Shown piece by piece: positions 22,401 to 33,932 of a stretch of DNA of 64,000 nucleotides. Origin of the DNA: Cardiocondyla obscurior (lineage: Eukaryota > Arthropoda > Insecta > Hymenoptera > Formicidae); the NCBI RefSeq assembly GCF_019399895.1, contig NC_091880.1:1612001-1676000 (forward strand), in the 5' to 3' direction. The translations under genes were made by a program, and so were the position numbers. Within the stretch, counting starts at the first letter, position 1, and each line of letters starts with the position of its first letter. Below the pieces are notes generated by a model. That model searched no databases. It worked only from the letters and a program-made list of their open reading frames with translations, and was not told where the DNA came from.

Positions 22401-25400
22401 ATTATCGGCCAGTTGATTATTGCCGGTGAATTCGCCGCAATTAAAACATAGCTCGCCGAGCAGCGGCGATGAAGATTCACGGTTCGGATGTAATGGACAC
22501 CTTACATCGTTAGTCGACACCGCCGGTGGTGTCACGTCAGACGACGTCATGTCGGGATTCTTTGTCGACAGCAAACTCTTCAGCAGTTGATCGGTCCGTT
22601 CAAACGTTTTCGTTACCTGGCCGTTTTGGAAATCTATACCTTTTACTGCAGTCAAATTTTGATGCGCCGGTTGTGCCTCCGAAACTGTCGAACTCAACGA
22701 CGGTGCCGAGGATGTTTCTATAACGCTGTTATCTTGTATAGTCTCAGACTTTACTTCAACTTTGATAGCAGGGAGATGATCATCTTCTCCAATTTCTTTG
22801 AGTTCCTTCTTGATACTTGGCTCCTCCTCTTGCGAAACGCCATCTTCCTTCGCTTTCCCACACGCCACCGCCAATTCTTTTATTCTGTCATAACAGGCTC
22901 TAGTAGGATGTAAGGAGAATGCCGTCAAAACGCATTCTCTAGCGATGCCAATATTGCTGTCTACTACGTCCGCCAGTTTGAGGAATTGCGTGCTCAAACG
23001 CTTGGCGGTTTCACGCACCTTATCCTTGTCTGACTTAGCTTTTTGACTTTCCAGCTCGTTCATATCTGTTGTTAGAGCTCTGATGTACAATTCAATCACC
23101 AAAGGTTTTATACTCTCGCCGAACTGCAATTAAAAAGATAAAGAAATTAAAAAAGATACTATTAATTTTTTAAAAAAGATTATTTAACTTTGCGGCTAAA
23201 AAAGAAAATTTAATTTTCCTATTTAATTAAAATTTTTTATTAGAAATGCTATTATCATAAACAAAATTTTACGAATATTTCTGAAAAAAAAAAAAAAATT
23301 AATACTTTTCAAATACATTCGATTTCAGATTAAATTTCTACTTACATGTTTAGCAAGTACTGCACAGAAGATATAAATATGTTGAGCACTTTCCGCGGGT
23401 TCGATTAATTTTCTAATCATGCCGGGCAAAGTCAGTGCGACGTCCTTTAATTTTGCGTGCAATAGCGCCCAAGAGTTCAAAATCTGCTCCAAAATATTTG
23501 CACCGGTTTCCGATACCGGTCGAACCATCCCGGCAGTAACGAGATACTGCGCGACCAATTCCGCGGCCTTTATCGAATTTCTCCAAACGCGCGCTGTTCC
23601 ATACTTCGTTGGCTTCTCACCGCTAAGCCTTTGGACCAATTCAAGCCCGTCGTTGAGGTCCATTAATTTTAACTGTAACAAAGCGCAGTTATGAATTCCA
23701 GCACGGCAATATTCTCGCAGAACGCAAAATACACATTTCATCAATCACAAGGAAACCAATCGACCTTCTGCACCGCAATTGCATTTACTACAACTTTTCC
23801 CTTCCGCGAATCTAGTTCGCTCGAAAAATGTTTCTAAAATTTTACAAATATACACCCCCCTCCCCCTCCCCCATGCTTCCGCGAGATCTTGGCAAATCAG
23901 GCAAATGGGTCAACGTGACTCACAGCGCAGAAATTTGACATTTCCGATGACGCCCTTGGAGCGTGCCGCGTGAGTCACCAATTTCTCCAAGCGAGATGAA
24001 TCGGTTTGGGAATTAAATTTTACCCGGAATCCAGAGATCTTACGTGTTTTTAACCGAGTTCCAGCAACAAGCGCCTTCTCGCGACCATCTGATCACTTTG
24101 AATCGATACTCACTTGAGCGAAAATATCTTGCGTGCGTTTCAATTTGTACAAGAGAACGATGTACACGTCGATCATGTAGTGAACGTGATGAGACTCCGA
24201 AAGCGATCGCAGCTGATCGCTTCGTCTGAGGGATCGCACGCATGCAGCGGCGAGGTTCACCGCTATGTCCTCGCAGCGGTCCTCGCAGAGTATCTTCAGT
24301 CTCATCGTCAGCAGCTCGCCTTTCTCCGAACAGCAGAATTCTGAAAATGCCACATTATATAAGCGCATTCTCCAAATAATTGTCATTTAGATTATCAATA
24401 TATTAACAGCGTGCTTTTGCACAGAGTGGCGAGAGATAAGCCAGAGATCGTTGATAAATTTATTTACTGCTCGGCGAGCTTAATCGTCGAAGAAAGAGTT
24501 CTATTTAGACGCCACGGTTCAGTTAAATTTAAAATAAAAGCACGAAAAGGGCTGAAATAAATTTCATGAATACGTACGGAGAACAAAAGTTTCTCGATAA
24601 TATTGGTATACATGGACAATTATATAAACGATATTAGTTTTCTCTGCGAACTCGCAATACACGGTGGAGGATTTAAAGATAGTCGAATATAATTAAAAAA
24701 TCAAAGGAACCCAATTGGACAAACAATTTTATTAACGATCGCAAAATCGATTAGCAGTTCCGATTAACGTTCAATGCACGAAAACCTGCTTTCGTTGCAT
24801 ATTTATCGCGAACGAAATCTCTATATATAATTACATTAAATGCAATACGCAAAATTAGATTTTCAAACGTTTGCTTTGACATACAAAGCCTCAATTATTA
24901 CGAGTAAAAGAATTGTAAGTTTCATAATATCACTTTTTTACTTCCTTTTTTTTTCCTTCGCTTATAAACTAGCTGCGATTCTTTATAAATTCTTCAAGAT
25001 TTGAATCGTTGGGTTGAGCAAACGCGAACAAATATATTTATTCAAACAACCTACTTTTCCATTGAGATCGAGCACAGGATATTATAAGATCACCGGCACG
25101 TTATCGTTTCTATTCAGCTGTAAAACTGGACCGTGCCATATATCGAAATAACAAATGGCAGTTCGTCTTTTCTCACCCTCCTCATGTTCGGAATCCGGTT
25201 GGCCGTTAAGTATGCTGTCGAGGACGGGGTGCGTCCATGGATTGTTCACCAGAGCCAGCAGAGCGGTGCACCTGGGTGCAGCGGGATGTTGCACCAGCTG
25301 AGACGCACACCTCTGCAGCGTTACGCAGAGGTGCGTTTTGGCGACGGGTGCCAACTTCGGCCACTCCCCGCGCAATACCAATGTCAACGTGTGTCTGCAA

Positions 25401-26881
25401 AAAAAAAGAGAAAAAAAAAAAAAAAACGATAGTGTCAGCGAGAGAAAGAATGAAATGCCACGGATTTGTTTTCGCGGTCGCGTTCACCCCGCGGGTCGCG
25501 ATCTGTGCCAGTAGCGCGACACCCGAACGTCGAGAAGAGAGGACACATCCCCCGAATTCTCGTACGAGCCGAGTTTCACTTCTAAGGGAACGGATTTCCA
25601 TTTCGATCCGTCTTATTTCCAGCCCGAGCGCGTTTGTTATATGTATAATTAGATTCCGCGGTAATAAAAGTAATTAGAGCGATAAGAGGATCAATTTAGA
25701 TCTTATTGACGAGCGATAATCGCGACATTAGCAACGACGAAGTCGTGAGAACGCCGGGATAAAAGTTCTATGGAGAATCGATTGCTTAATTCGCGCGAGA
25801 CTCATCCGCGAGATTTGATTCATCCGCCGGGCAAACAATGCCGAAGACTCCTTGATAAGACCTCCGTTACGGGAAGAGGCTGAGAACTTCGCAAGGAGTG
25901 TTCCTCCCTTTTGGACCGCCCTATAGCCCTAGGGCGCCTCGCTTGTACACCCGTCACGTTAACGTGAATTTGCGTCGCATTGCTATTCAAAATTCCAGGA
26001 TCGTTTGCGTGGCGGTACTACATACGTGCAGATTCATTACTCAGCGCAATCCATCTCTCTCGTCGCGTTCCTGTCTCCCTTCCTCTCTCCCTGCCTCCCC
26101 TATGTCATGTTCATCTGCCGTAGAACGACACTGTTACATCGAAACTCGTTTCGCGCTGCCTTTGTGTCGAGGAAAAAAAAAAACAAAAAAACAAAAACCT
26201 GGCCGGCAACGCGAAAAAGTCGTCCCAGTACACGCCGCGCGCTAAATGGGTCATACGTGGAGATCCTCGCATAATGCAATACTAACATGCATAATTTAAT
26301 GTTAAACGCGGCCTGGTAGACCCGACGTTACGCGTTCAATTATTCAGACGCGTAAATTAAATAATAATATTAATACATAAAATTAAAAGACTAACGTTGC
26401 CGTCTGGAGTCGTTACCAGAGGTAACTCCGCGCAGTAAAAGTGTCATACCCGCGAAAACAACGGGTTGTCGATATCCGCTGGACGAGTCCGACCTATCGC
26501 CCTTTCCCAGATTAAAGCCTGAGCTCCTGGCCAAATGTATGAATCCACGACGTCGCGAAAGACGCGTAAAATAAGCGTAAAAAAAAAAAAAAAAAATTAC
26601 CAAGTCTTATTCGACTATCTGATTCGACACGGGGAACGAGCGCGACAACGAGGCTTGCGCTTTCGCGAAATGCGTTTCCCCGTTGATCGGGGAATAGGCC
26701 GCGTAATCGTGGACGCGTCGTGATGACGTGATACCCACCTGTGAGCCCATTCTATGAGAGACTGGATGGCTTCGGGCGGTGCCGCAGGAATATAATTGGT
26801 GACATGCTCCCAGGCTGACAGAAGCGCGCTCACCTTGTCGCTGTACTTTTTCTTGCTGTCACTCAGCGTCGCCTCGAGCCC
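14845..26881 (-). CDS. Very large nuclear-type protein with ZNF292/RLF-like N-terminal helical region (5' partial)
   Basis: Seven exons join in phase: 26881-26739, 25394-25177, 24340-24114, 23672-23346, 23123-17168, 17007-16713 and 16426-14845 (stop TAG). They total 8,748 nt, or 2,915 residues, without the N-terminus. The first ~700 residues follow the order of elements in the vertebrate ZNF292/RLF/ZNF654 N-terminal region: HPVLDSILNG, then GELLTMRLKIL (compare GPILLDMRIKHL), then LHPTRACYDRIKELA, then VLDWKELKNLC (compare FWDWKTLKRQC). Those proteins are DNA- or chromatin-associated regulators, but here the downstream C2H2 finger array is absent. A C-x2-H-x13-C-x2-C cluster follows instead. 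The long middle is Ser/Thr/Gln/Asn-rich with a 13-residue Gln run, an Ala-rich tract and basic KRKKSSSSK, suggesting a nuclear, largely disordered regulator. The C-terminus has a coiled-coil-like RLERKAAYERELKLQ, an acidic patch and a basic tail. Family call is an inference from remembered sequences; exon structure is well supported. Confidence 0.75.
16713..17007 (-). CDS. Large gene, exon 6
   Basis: The acceptor ctttttatag lies before 17007 and the donor TTCCAG|GTAACG after 16713; 295 nt, entering with two bases and leaving in phase 2. It encodes a Ser/Thr/Gln-rich stretch and then a better-structured segment: NARLQEAWESEGKISPDTPW and RYVPTSISTLSNEPLKAYS. This segment looks conserved-like against the low-complexity background, but I do not recognise it. 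Confidence 0.85.
17168..23123 (-). CDS. Large gene, 6-kb central exon
   Basis: This single exon of 5,956 nt runs from acceptor aattgcag before 23123 to donor ATTG|GTGAGA after 17168. It first completes the helical region (FGESIKPLVIELYIRALT, ARECVLTAFSLHPTRACY), then gives C-x2-H-x13-C-x2-C at about 22435-22505 and LSWVLDWKELKNLCERYLEN at about 22120-22200. After a Ser/Asp-rich acidic and Arg/Lys-rich section (ESSESDYDSAERK), it becomes low-complexity Ser/Thr/Gln/Asn/Pro/Val. It holds a 13-Gln run at 19335-19373, an Ala/Thr tract near 18735-18790 and a basic cluster (SSKRKKSSSSKTK). Such composition is typical of transcriptional regulators and is predicted to be disordered. Confidence 0.9.
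19335..19373 (-). repeat. CAG/CAA trinucleotide run encoding 13 glutamines
   Basis: Thirteen consecutive Gln codons are read on the minus strand: six CAG, two CAA, three CAG, two CAA. CAA interruptions tend to stabilise such repeats against expansion. Confidence 0.95.
23346..23672 (-). CDS. Large gene, helical-region exon 4
   Basis: The acceptor tttgttacag lies before 23672 and the donor CAT|GTAAGT after 23346; 327 nt, phase 0 at both ends, so exon skipping would keep the frame. It encodes LMDLNDGLELVQRL, SIKAAELVAQYLVTAGMV and HIYIFCAVLAKH, again mostly helical, hydrophobic repeats. Confidence 0.85.
24114..24340 (-). CDS. Large gene, helical-region exon 3
   Basis: The acceptor ggcattttcag lies before 24340 and the near-perfect donor CTCAA|GTGAGT after 24114; 227 nt, leaving in phase 0. 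It encodes GELLTMRLKILCEDRCEDIA, then AACVRSLRRSDQLRSL and the amphipathic YMIDVYIVLLYKLKRT. Repeated helices of this kind suit an alpha-solenoid. Confidence 0.85.
24341..25176. other. Intron of the large gene
   Basis: AT-rich intron with no open frame of note and a short T-rich stretch near 24930-24960. I see no nested gene. Confidence 0.7.
25177..25394 (-). CDS. Large gene, helical-region exon 2
   Basis: The acceptor tttttttgcag lies before 25394 and the donor GAGGAGG|GTGAGA after 25177; length 218 nt, entering with one base and leaving in phase 1. It encodes LVLRGEWPKLAPVAKTHLC and NPWTHPVLDSILNG, which aligns with the KNPVLCTIL region of ZNF292-type proteins. Reading through the donor yields a frame that soon stops, supporting the splice. 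Confidence 0.85.
25395..26738. other. Intron of the large gene
   Basis: The intron carries A-rich runs at about 25401-25427, 26170-26190 and 26580-26596, and a moderately GC-rich middle. Several open frames overlap in opposing directions, none with a domain or splice logic. I see no nested gene. Confidence 0.7.
26739..26881 (-). CDS. Large gene, most 5' visible coding exon
   Basis: The acceptor cttgttcgcag lies before 26881 and the donor CACAG|GTGGGT after 26739. Its 143 nt enter in phase 0 and leave in phase 2. It encodes GLEATLSDSKKKYSDK and then a helical stretch (SALLSAWEHV, EAIQSLIEWAHR). The frame upstream of the acceptor has no ATG, so a further 5' exon must exist, ending in phase 0. 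Confidence 0.8.
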
Positions 26882-27110
26882 CTGCGAACAAGCCGCCAGG
26901 TTCCGATTAAGAGAGCCCGGAAAATCATGGGAATGACGGTACGCGGAGGTGGCGAACGTCGTTCGACGCGAAATACGACGATTCGGCTTGATGAATAAGG
27001 GACCCTTTTTTCCCCCCCGATTGCATCGAAGCCCTCGATTTACTCGGAGCACCACATCCCGTTTCTATCTCTCGCCTTTTTCTTCTTGCTCTTTCACTCT
27101 CGCCTAATTA

Positions 27111-27177
27111 CAATTAGCGAGCACATAGAGATAAATAGAATTACAAATTATATTTATCTGTATGCGCTCGCTATTTG
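27111..27177. repeat. 67-nt hairpin with 27-bp arms
   Basis: Arm 27111-27137 and the reverse complement of 27151-27177 match at 24 of 27 positions around a 13-nt loop. The core is TAGCGAGC...AGATAAATA. On the minus strand, the sense strand of the large gene, one of the three differences becomes a G-U pair, giving 25 of 27 paired. Size and shape resemble a pre-microRNA, but it could be a small fold-back element. Confidence 0.7.
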
Positions 27178-27468
27178 CGCCGGCGGTAAACAACCAATAT
27201 TATACCTTGCCTTAAGTAACTCTAATTAATTAACTCGATGTGTTTGTCCGCTTCTATATCTTATGTATCTTCCAAGGTTTCTATATCTATCTTCGCATTT
27301 CTACTCTTCTATCTGTCTCTCATCTGCCCTTTTCCTCCCTCCTCCCGCCGACTACATTTCCGTGCATTTAATAAATTAAATTTACGGAAGTAAAATTTAA
27401 AACGTACTCACTTATAAAGTGCACCTTTGTCTCCGTTTCAGAGATTTATATTTTTTTTTCCATCCAAG

Positions 27469-27473
<5 letters not shown>

Positions 27474-27503
<30 letters not shown>
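27474..27503. repeat. Poly-A run, 30 nt
   Basis: Thirty consecutive A residues on the plus strand. No retroelement body or target-site duplication was recognised beside it. Confidence 0.9.
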
Positions 27504-27506
<3 letters not shown>

Positions 27507-30000
27507 CGGATTAATGTATATTAATATGATACTGCTGATTTAAAATTAATAAGACTGAGAAATATAAATTAGAAATTAACGCTCGCGCAAAGTTTTTCTA
27601 CTCGAAAGAACGACGTATCGAAAACCATGACCCGGTTATGAACGTTCTTCGAAGAACGGCAGTTTTCAACTTCGACGTATCGACGTAGTCGACAGTTTTA
27701 CGTCGGCGATACAGCGCGTATTACGTAAAAAAAAAAAAAGAGAAAAAAAATTAATAATAGAAATACGGTATTGTCGCGTGTGAGGAAATGGCTTTTAGAT
27801 TATGCAACTTCTCAGAACGCGCGTTATCGCAAGGCAAAGATTAACGTTACTACGAGGCAGGCTTCGGGGCCTGGAAAATGCGCGGCTTCACATCGCCGAA
27901 GAATTGCAGACATTCCAGCGCGAGGAGATTTAATCTCGGAAAATATAAACGTCACGTGGGAGCGGTTGTTTAAAAATTACCCCGAGGAGGAAATAAAAAT
28001 TTTCAGCCTAGAAACGTAAGAACTTTCATCGATAGGAGAATTATATACGTTCCCTTAAGAAGCTTAAGATTATTATGTCGTGAGGTATCAATGTAAGACC
28101 CGGCGAACGTCGGTTTCTATAATCGAAAAAGTCTTTCGTCGTGAACGGATTAAAAGGGAGAGGGGTGGCCCTACCGCGTTCGCGGGCTCGTTTCTTTCGG
28201 CAGAGAGCACGGCCGCGTAACGAGCGTAACGACATTTATCCGGGGGACTTTGAAGCGACGTTCCCTCGGCAAACATTGTTTGCCGAGGACCATGCGGTTC
28301 CGCGGAGGATTGATAACGTGGTTAAAGCCGCGGGGTTATTCGGGAATTGTATTATTCGAAGCAATTACCCGGACGCGCTAAGGTTCCAGACGGTGAAGAA
28401 AAAAAAAAAAAAGAAAAAAAAGAAAAAGAGCGAGCAGACGTACAGTTCATTTCCTTCGAGGGTTTCGCACGAGACTCGACTCGTCACGTGTCGATTTCGT
28501 GCTTTTCCACCAACTCGCGACTCCGCGAACGGTCCTTTCCTTGCGCTAGAACGGCCGTTGCTCGCGCAAATAATTTCTAGAAAATTGTCTCGCGTTAATT
28601 TCGTAATAATAAATATTATTCCTGGAAAGCGCGTCGTTCATTTCGCACGTGTACTTTTTATATAAAATAATTATAGGAAGTTCCTTTAGCTTTGTTTTTA
28701 TTCCGTTGTTGTAAAGCAAAGGATTGAAGTGAGCTTTGATGTTGAAAAGCAGCACGGCAGAAGACTCAACGTGTCATTATCGAGATGGCCACTTCGCGGA
28801 CAGCGAAGATACTTTACGACCGCAATGCTCTTATGCCCGTAGGATGAAGGGGGCTGATTATGGAGCGCGAAACGCATCAAGAAGATTTACGCGAATCCGC
28901 CGCACCACTACGAACACGTTAGATCGGATGGAGCACAATATTCGCGGCAGTAAACCGCAAATACCCGTCGATCGAAACGAATTTGACGTGGCGCCGGCAA
29001 ATCCGTCGAGTAAATGTCGGCCATGATTTTCATTGGTTCTTTTTATTAATCGCTGCTCAAAACATCTCGTTCGTCTCGCGGACGTTTTGTCGCGCCCACG
29101 ATATGTAAAAAAAAGTGACTGCTACAAACAAGAGGGAGTTTTTTTCTTTTTTTTCCCTCGAAATATATTTCGCCGGCACGACAAAAAAGGAAACCGAACG
29201 AGACCGTAAAAAAAATTAAAAAAAAACATTTTCGCTCCGGTAAAGCTCCCATTTGATAAGTTTCGCCGTCAAATGAAAGCGACGTTAACTGAAAATAGCA
29301 GACATTTACGCGGCAGTCCGGTAAATAATATACTAATGTAACGCGATAGCGGCGCGAAGAACTCCTCTCGCTCCGTCGATTGTTAAGTTAAAGATACAGA
29401 GACTTATATTACTTGTAACGCACACACGTTACGCTATCGTCGCGAGCAGCGGAAAACGTTTTTCCTTTGTTCGCAAACATTTCTCATCACATATTTGAGA
29501 GGAGCGTTTTTCGCCGGCGAGAGATGGAGAAAATATAGAAGTTCTTATCTATCTCGGCAAAGTCTTTATGTCACATAATATTATTCTGTTTACCATCTTC
29601 CGGCACGTTTCGCTACGTGCACGTCTACCGCGTCAAAGGATAAGGATTGCCGAAAGAGCCAATAACGATGTTCAAAGAGGTAACGAGGGCTTCGACGGTA
29701 ACGGCAGATTTAACGCTCGTTGTTAAATTAAAAATCGGAAATCAATATAAATTTCCTTCCCGAGCCCGACTTAAAATGAATAAATCTACTTCGGGTTAAC
29801 GGAAACGCACCTTTAAAAAATATTCCTGTCCCTTGGAGCTCGTGAACGATCCACCGTGCGTAGCTGGAACCGACGATTGGAGCTACAACAGTAAAAGGAT
29901 AACAGTCAAAAGATATATTCAAAGATTAATCGTCGTCGTTCTTTTCTTATGCGTTAATTTAAAAAAAAAATTTATTTAAAAAAAATTAACTTTTAAGGAA

Positions 30001-30545
30001 ATTCTTTTTAATCGGCGCAGTCGCGCGCAAATTCGGGAGATCGAACGGGGAAAGATGCTGGGGTCCTCTCACGAGCGCCGCAGGACCAAGGGACGTTAGC
30101 TTCTCGCGAGGGAATACCTAGCCCGACGGTATTCTCGGCGAACGTTACGTATCCAGGAACGTTATTCGACACGTCGCCCGCAAATTCCCCGCGAATGCGC
30201 CCGACGTATCGTGCATCCGGAATGCCGGACGGGGCCGGTGGTGTGTGCGGCGAGATTCCCCGGGTGCAACGTGTGGGAATGGGCGCATCTTTGCGTCCCG
30301 GCAAGAAGCCGCGGGAGATGCGCGGAGGTAAACAGGCCGCGAGACACGATGGCGCTCCCTTAAACCCGCCCACGCGAGCCCTCGGCGAAGGGAAAAGGGT
30401 CCGGAGCCGTGATGGATTACGAAACCTTGGGCATTTGTCATACCTAGGGAACATTACCTTCTACACTGTAAGAAAATTACACGCAATAGCCGTGCTTTAT
30501 ACAACGGGCGTGAAATTACATCGTTGTAGGTAAGTTTTTACAGTA
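30001..30545. other. GC- and CpG-rich patch open in several frames
   Basis: The stretch is markedly richer in G, C and CpG than its flanks, and frames are open on both strands (for example 30195-30533 plus and 30008-30454 minus). The frames are Pro/Arg/Gly-rich with no recognisable domain and overlap each other, which is expected from composition. It could be a promoter-like or conserved non-coding block; I do not call a gene. Confidence 0.35.
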
Positions 30546-31132
30546 TATAGTATAAAACAGAAGAGATTTAATTTGCTGTGTCTAATCTTAAAAAAAAAAA
30601 ATATATATATATATTTTGTAAGATAAGCATTATTATAATTAATTATTATCGGAGGAATGTGAAATTTTCGAAAATACAAGCCTTCGTAAAATGTACAAGA
30701 ACCGCGGAGATGCTTTTACGTTCCCCGTACGATCAGCTAATTACTACACGTCGCGTCTTCACGGAAATAACATCAGCTCGATATACCCGTGCAACAAGTT
30801 TTCGTAAATCTTTAAAGGCCGCGGGCACGCGAGATTATTACGGCGAACACCGATGTCCTATCTGCGCAACGGCCAACGTCACAAATCAATTGTAACGTCG
30901 ACCTTTATTATGAAATACGGGTCAATAAGTTCTCCTAAGGCAATTTCCTTCCCCGCACGTGTGGTCCACACACGATCAGATTTATTCCGCGCCGAATGCA
31001 ATCAGCGCAAGGCGTCGCGGTTTCAAAACAAAACCCTTTTCCCTTTCTCACCCGAGCACTTTAATCAAATGATTAAAAACCAGATACAGCGTCGTTTCAT
31101 GCATACTTTTTGTTCTCGGCGCAAGAATATAC

Positions 31133-31139
<7 letters not shown>

Positions 31140-31172
<33 letters not shown>
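31140..31172. repeat. Poly-A run, 33 nt
   Basis: The longest homopolymer in the window, followed after one G by six more A residues. It looks like a simple expansion rather than a retroposon tail, since no retroposon body is visible upstream. Confidence 0.9.
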
Positions 31173-31180
<8 letters not shown>

Positions 31181-32473
31181 AAAATTCGGTTCGAGCACTG
31201 CGCGGTTTATTATCTCAAAACACCCGCATTTATTTACGGGAACGTCCAAACTCGCCTGTTATTTCTCGCTTTCCTCTCGTTGGGCAGTTTTATTTCTGAA
31301 CATAATTTTTTTTTTTCCCCGGCCGCCCAACTTTTCGAGTACATCGGGACTTTTTTATGCAGCTCCAATTTCATTTTGGCTTATTCATTTTTTTTTCCTC
31401 CCTCCCCAACCCCCTTCGTTTTTACAAACTTTTCACTCGCGATCATTTTGTAGCTTTTAATCCGTTCCATTGCGCGCGCTCTCGCGACGTGTAAGTTCCC
31501 GCTCGCCAATCCGCTTAGCGTTATCACGTGACAAAAGCGCACCGGAAATATCGTGTGCGACCCGGGGCTTAATTTCGCGGCATTTATCAAAATCGATTTA
31601 CCCCGCTGGTCCGATCTCGTTCGCGGATCTATGGGATTGATTCGACGGCCAACTTTCCCGGAGAATTACGAATCTGGGTCAGCTGGATCCATCGCGTAAT
31701 AACTTTTGAGGTTGACATTGAGGCAGCGCGAAATTCCTCGAGGCTTCCATCCGCCCGTACGTTATTACGAAAAATGAAACACTCGGGTTCCGTCGTGCAA
31801 ACGGAGTTCATTCACGGCGTATTATCATTGTTATTACCGTGAGTTTGGCTTGAGATCAACTTGTTAAATTAATGTTCAATATTAAAAATAGAAGGGGGCT
31901 ACTTTATTCAAATTTAATTAAAATCTGAAATTGCAATATGAAAGGGACGTAATCTCGCGTTGTTATTAATTTTTCTATCATTTTATATCACTGTCAAAGG
32001 CTCGCGAAACTCATACCCCTTCCGTATATTTCTCTCTCCCTCCGGCGAGTGCTATTTTATCTTTATATATTTATATATATGAAACATTTGTTACAACGAA
32101 CGGAGAAGAGCTCGTAGTCAATCAAACGTAATCCGGACGGTGATAAAAATTTCCAGGAGCAGGTGCGAGACTTACGATTTCTTTTCCGAGCACGCACGCT
32201 GCCCGATCGTTAGACCGGAGCTTTATTCGCAAGCGCAACTCGCAAGCTCGGTTACTTACACAGAAAGTCCTTCCCCCCCTCGATCCCTCCCGCCGCGGCC
32301 GCCGCGTAACTTTACCCATTTGCAACTTTCGTGTTGCGCGACCCGGCGGGCCGCCCTTCTTCGCGAAGAGAGGACCTCGTTTTCCTCGATTTCGTTTTCT
32401 TTCCGACGAAAATGGTTTTACGTTCTCACATAACAAATCCCGCAGACGGCGCGGGAGGAAGAAAACGAGAAAA

Positions 32474-32494
32474 AGAGAGAGAGAGAGAGAGAGA
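32474..32494. repeat. (AG)n microsatellite
   Basis: Twenty-one bases of uninterrupted AG dinucleotides. Confidence 0.9.
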
Positions 32495-33892
32495 AGCTCC
32501 TATTAATATTCCTTTTCTCTCACTCGTAATTTCCTCTCCGCGATCTCAAGGTGGACAAACGTTAAGTTAGCGTTTCCTCCAGCTTTCTACAAAGTGCTAC
32601 TTCACGAGACGTGAGGAACAAGCTTATGACAACGTGGAATAGCAAGACGATATAGAATAGCAAGGATGTTCTTCTCAGAAGAGATTTAAAGTTGAATTTT
32701 CTTAGACAATGCATACATGGGTTAATTCTTTACGCTGAAGTAGGTGTAGACACTTGCGTTCTATCTCTTTCTCTCTTCAGTCCACGATGTTAATAATAAT
32801 TCTAAAGTGGAATCAAGTGTTTGTTACGTTTTTAAAAGCATATCGTTGTGAAATAAATTATAACATTCCGTAACGATATTTATATATATATATATTTTTT
32901 TTTCTTTTTAATAATTACGATTTAATTTCTACATCGTTTTATATTAATATTTAAAACTAACGCAAATTAAATTAAATTTACATCCGCATTGCAATAAATG
33001 TACCGAAAGGAAAATGTTAATTGAAAAGTTCCGTTATTTGTTAATATATTTTTAACCTTTAACCTACAAAAATGCGTTCAATCGGTTTATTGCGTACATT
33101 TATTCCACGCATATCTCGAGACTTTATTTAATCTTTCCGAAGAACATTTATTTCGAATAATAAAAAATACAAAAAAAAAATAAAATAAAATAAAATAAAA
33201 AAAAACTTTATTTCAAATAACCGCTTCGAAGCGCTTTTGCGCGAGATCGGGCGATGCAATAGGAAACAATTAAACTTCCAGCTGCAGCAGTTTCTGATCG
33301 ATTCTGGATTAAACAAGTATTATTGTTCACCGGAGCACCATGGATGTCGAAACATGCGGCAAATATTTGAATAAAAATTATAAACGTGGATGAAATTTCA
33401 ATAAAACAAACGCTTTGTACGGGGGTTTCCCCGTAAAATTCATTAGCATTAATGAAATTGTTGTTTCATATAATTGCAAGTGGTTATTAATTTGCCATGT
33501 ATTCAGTGCGTCATTCAATATGCAGTGAATGCGTAAATCGTTCAATACGTAATAACGAAGAGAATCGCGTCAGAATCCAATTATGTTCTTCCCGTCTTTT
33601 TTAACGATCGTTTCCTTTAGAATACATTACGGTATTATTATAGAATTTAAAAAGCTGTTAAAAATGCATCATTTACGTAAGACGGCAGAGAGAATGAACA
33701 GCAATCACCTAGTTCTTATAACATATTTTAATAACGTCGTAATTAACTCCACTTTAAAAGAAAAAAAAGAAAAAAAAACTTTATCTTCTTTCTTCGATAT
33801 CGAAACGTCTCAATTTTTATTTGAAATAAACTTTCTGTAAATTTTATCCGTTTAAAGCGGACGGAATAAGTTTTTTAACTTAAAAAGTGGAA

Positions 33893-33932
33893 AGAGAGAG
33901 AAAAAGAGAGAGAGAAAGAGAGAGACAGAGAG
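33893..33932. repeat. AG-rich microsatellite
   Basis: Degenerate AG dinucleotides interrupted by A runs and a single C over about 40 bases. Confidence 0.8.

Larger units (their letters stand above)
26882..30000. other. 5' intron or upstream region of the large gene, part 1
   Basis: No coding exon is supported. It includes a 67-nt hairpin at 27111-27177, a 30-nt A run at 27474-27503 and further A runs near 27728 and 28398-28430. The frames at 27771-28019 and 28141-28665 (plus strand) show no domain, and the second is interrupted by a poly-Lys stretch that is only an A run. The missing first exon of the large gene should lie somewhere above 26881, here or beyond the window. Confidence 0.5.

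Noticed and set aside
18250..22913. Long plus-strand open frames opposite the 6-kb exon
   Set aside because: They are antisense shadows of the large coding exon; the minus-strand frame is continuous and spliced in phase.
27771..28019. 82-residue plus-strand frame starting MSRVRKWLLDYATSQ
   Set aside because: Looks protein-like at first, but there is no homologue I recognise and no splice partner; length is within chance for this GC-rich stretch.
28141..28665. 174-residue plus-strand open frame
   Set aside because: It includes a poly-Lys stretch that is only an A run, has no domain, and overlaps opposing frames of similar quality. Composition explains it.
30008..30533. Pro/Arg-rich frames on both strands as genes
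   Set aside because: High GC removes stop codons in all frames; no frame is preferred and none has a domain.
31140..31172. Poly-A run as a retroposon tail
   Set aside because: No SINE or LINE body, internal promoter boxes or flanking duplication is visible beside this run or those at 27474 and 46574.
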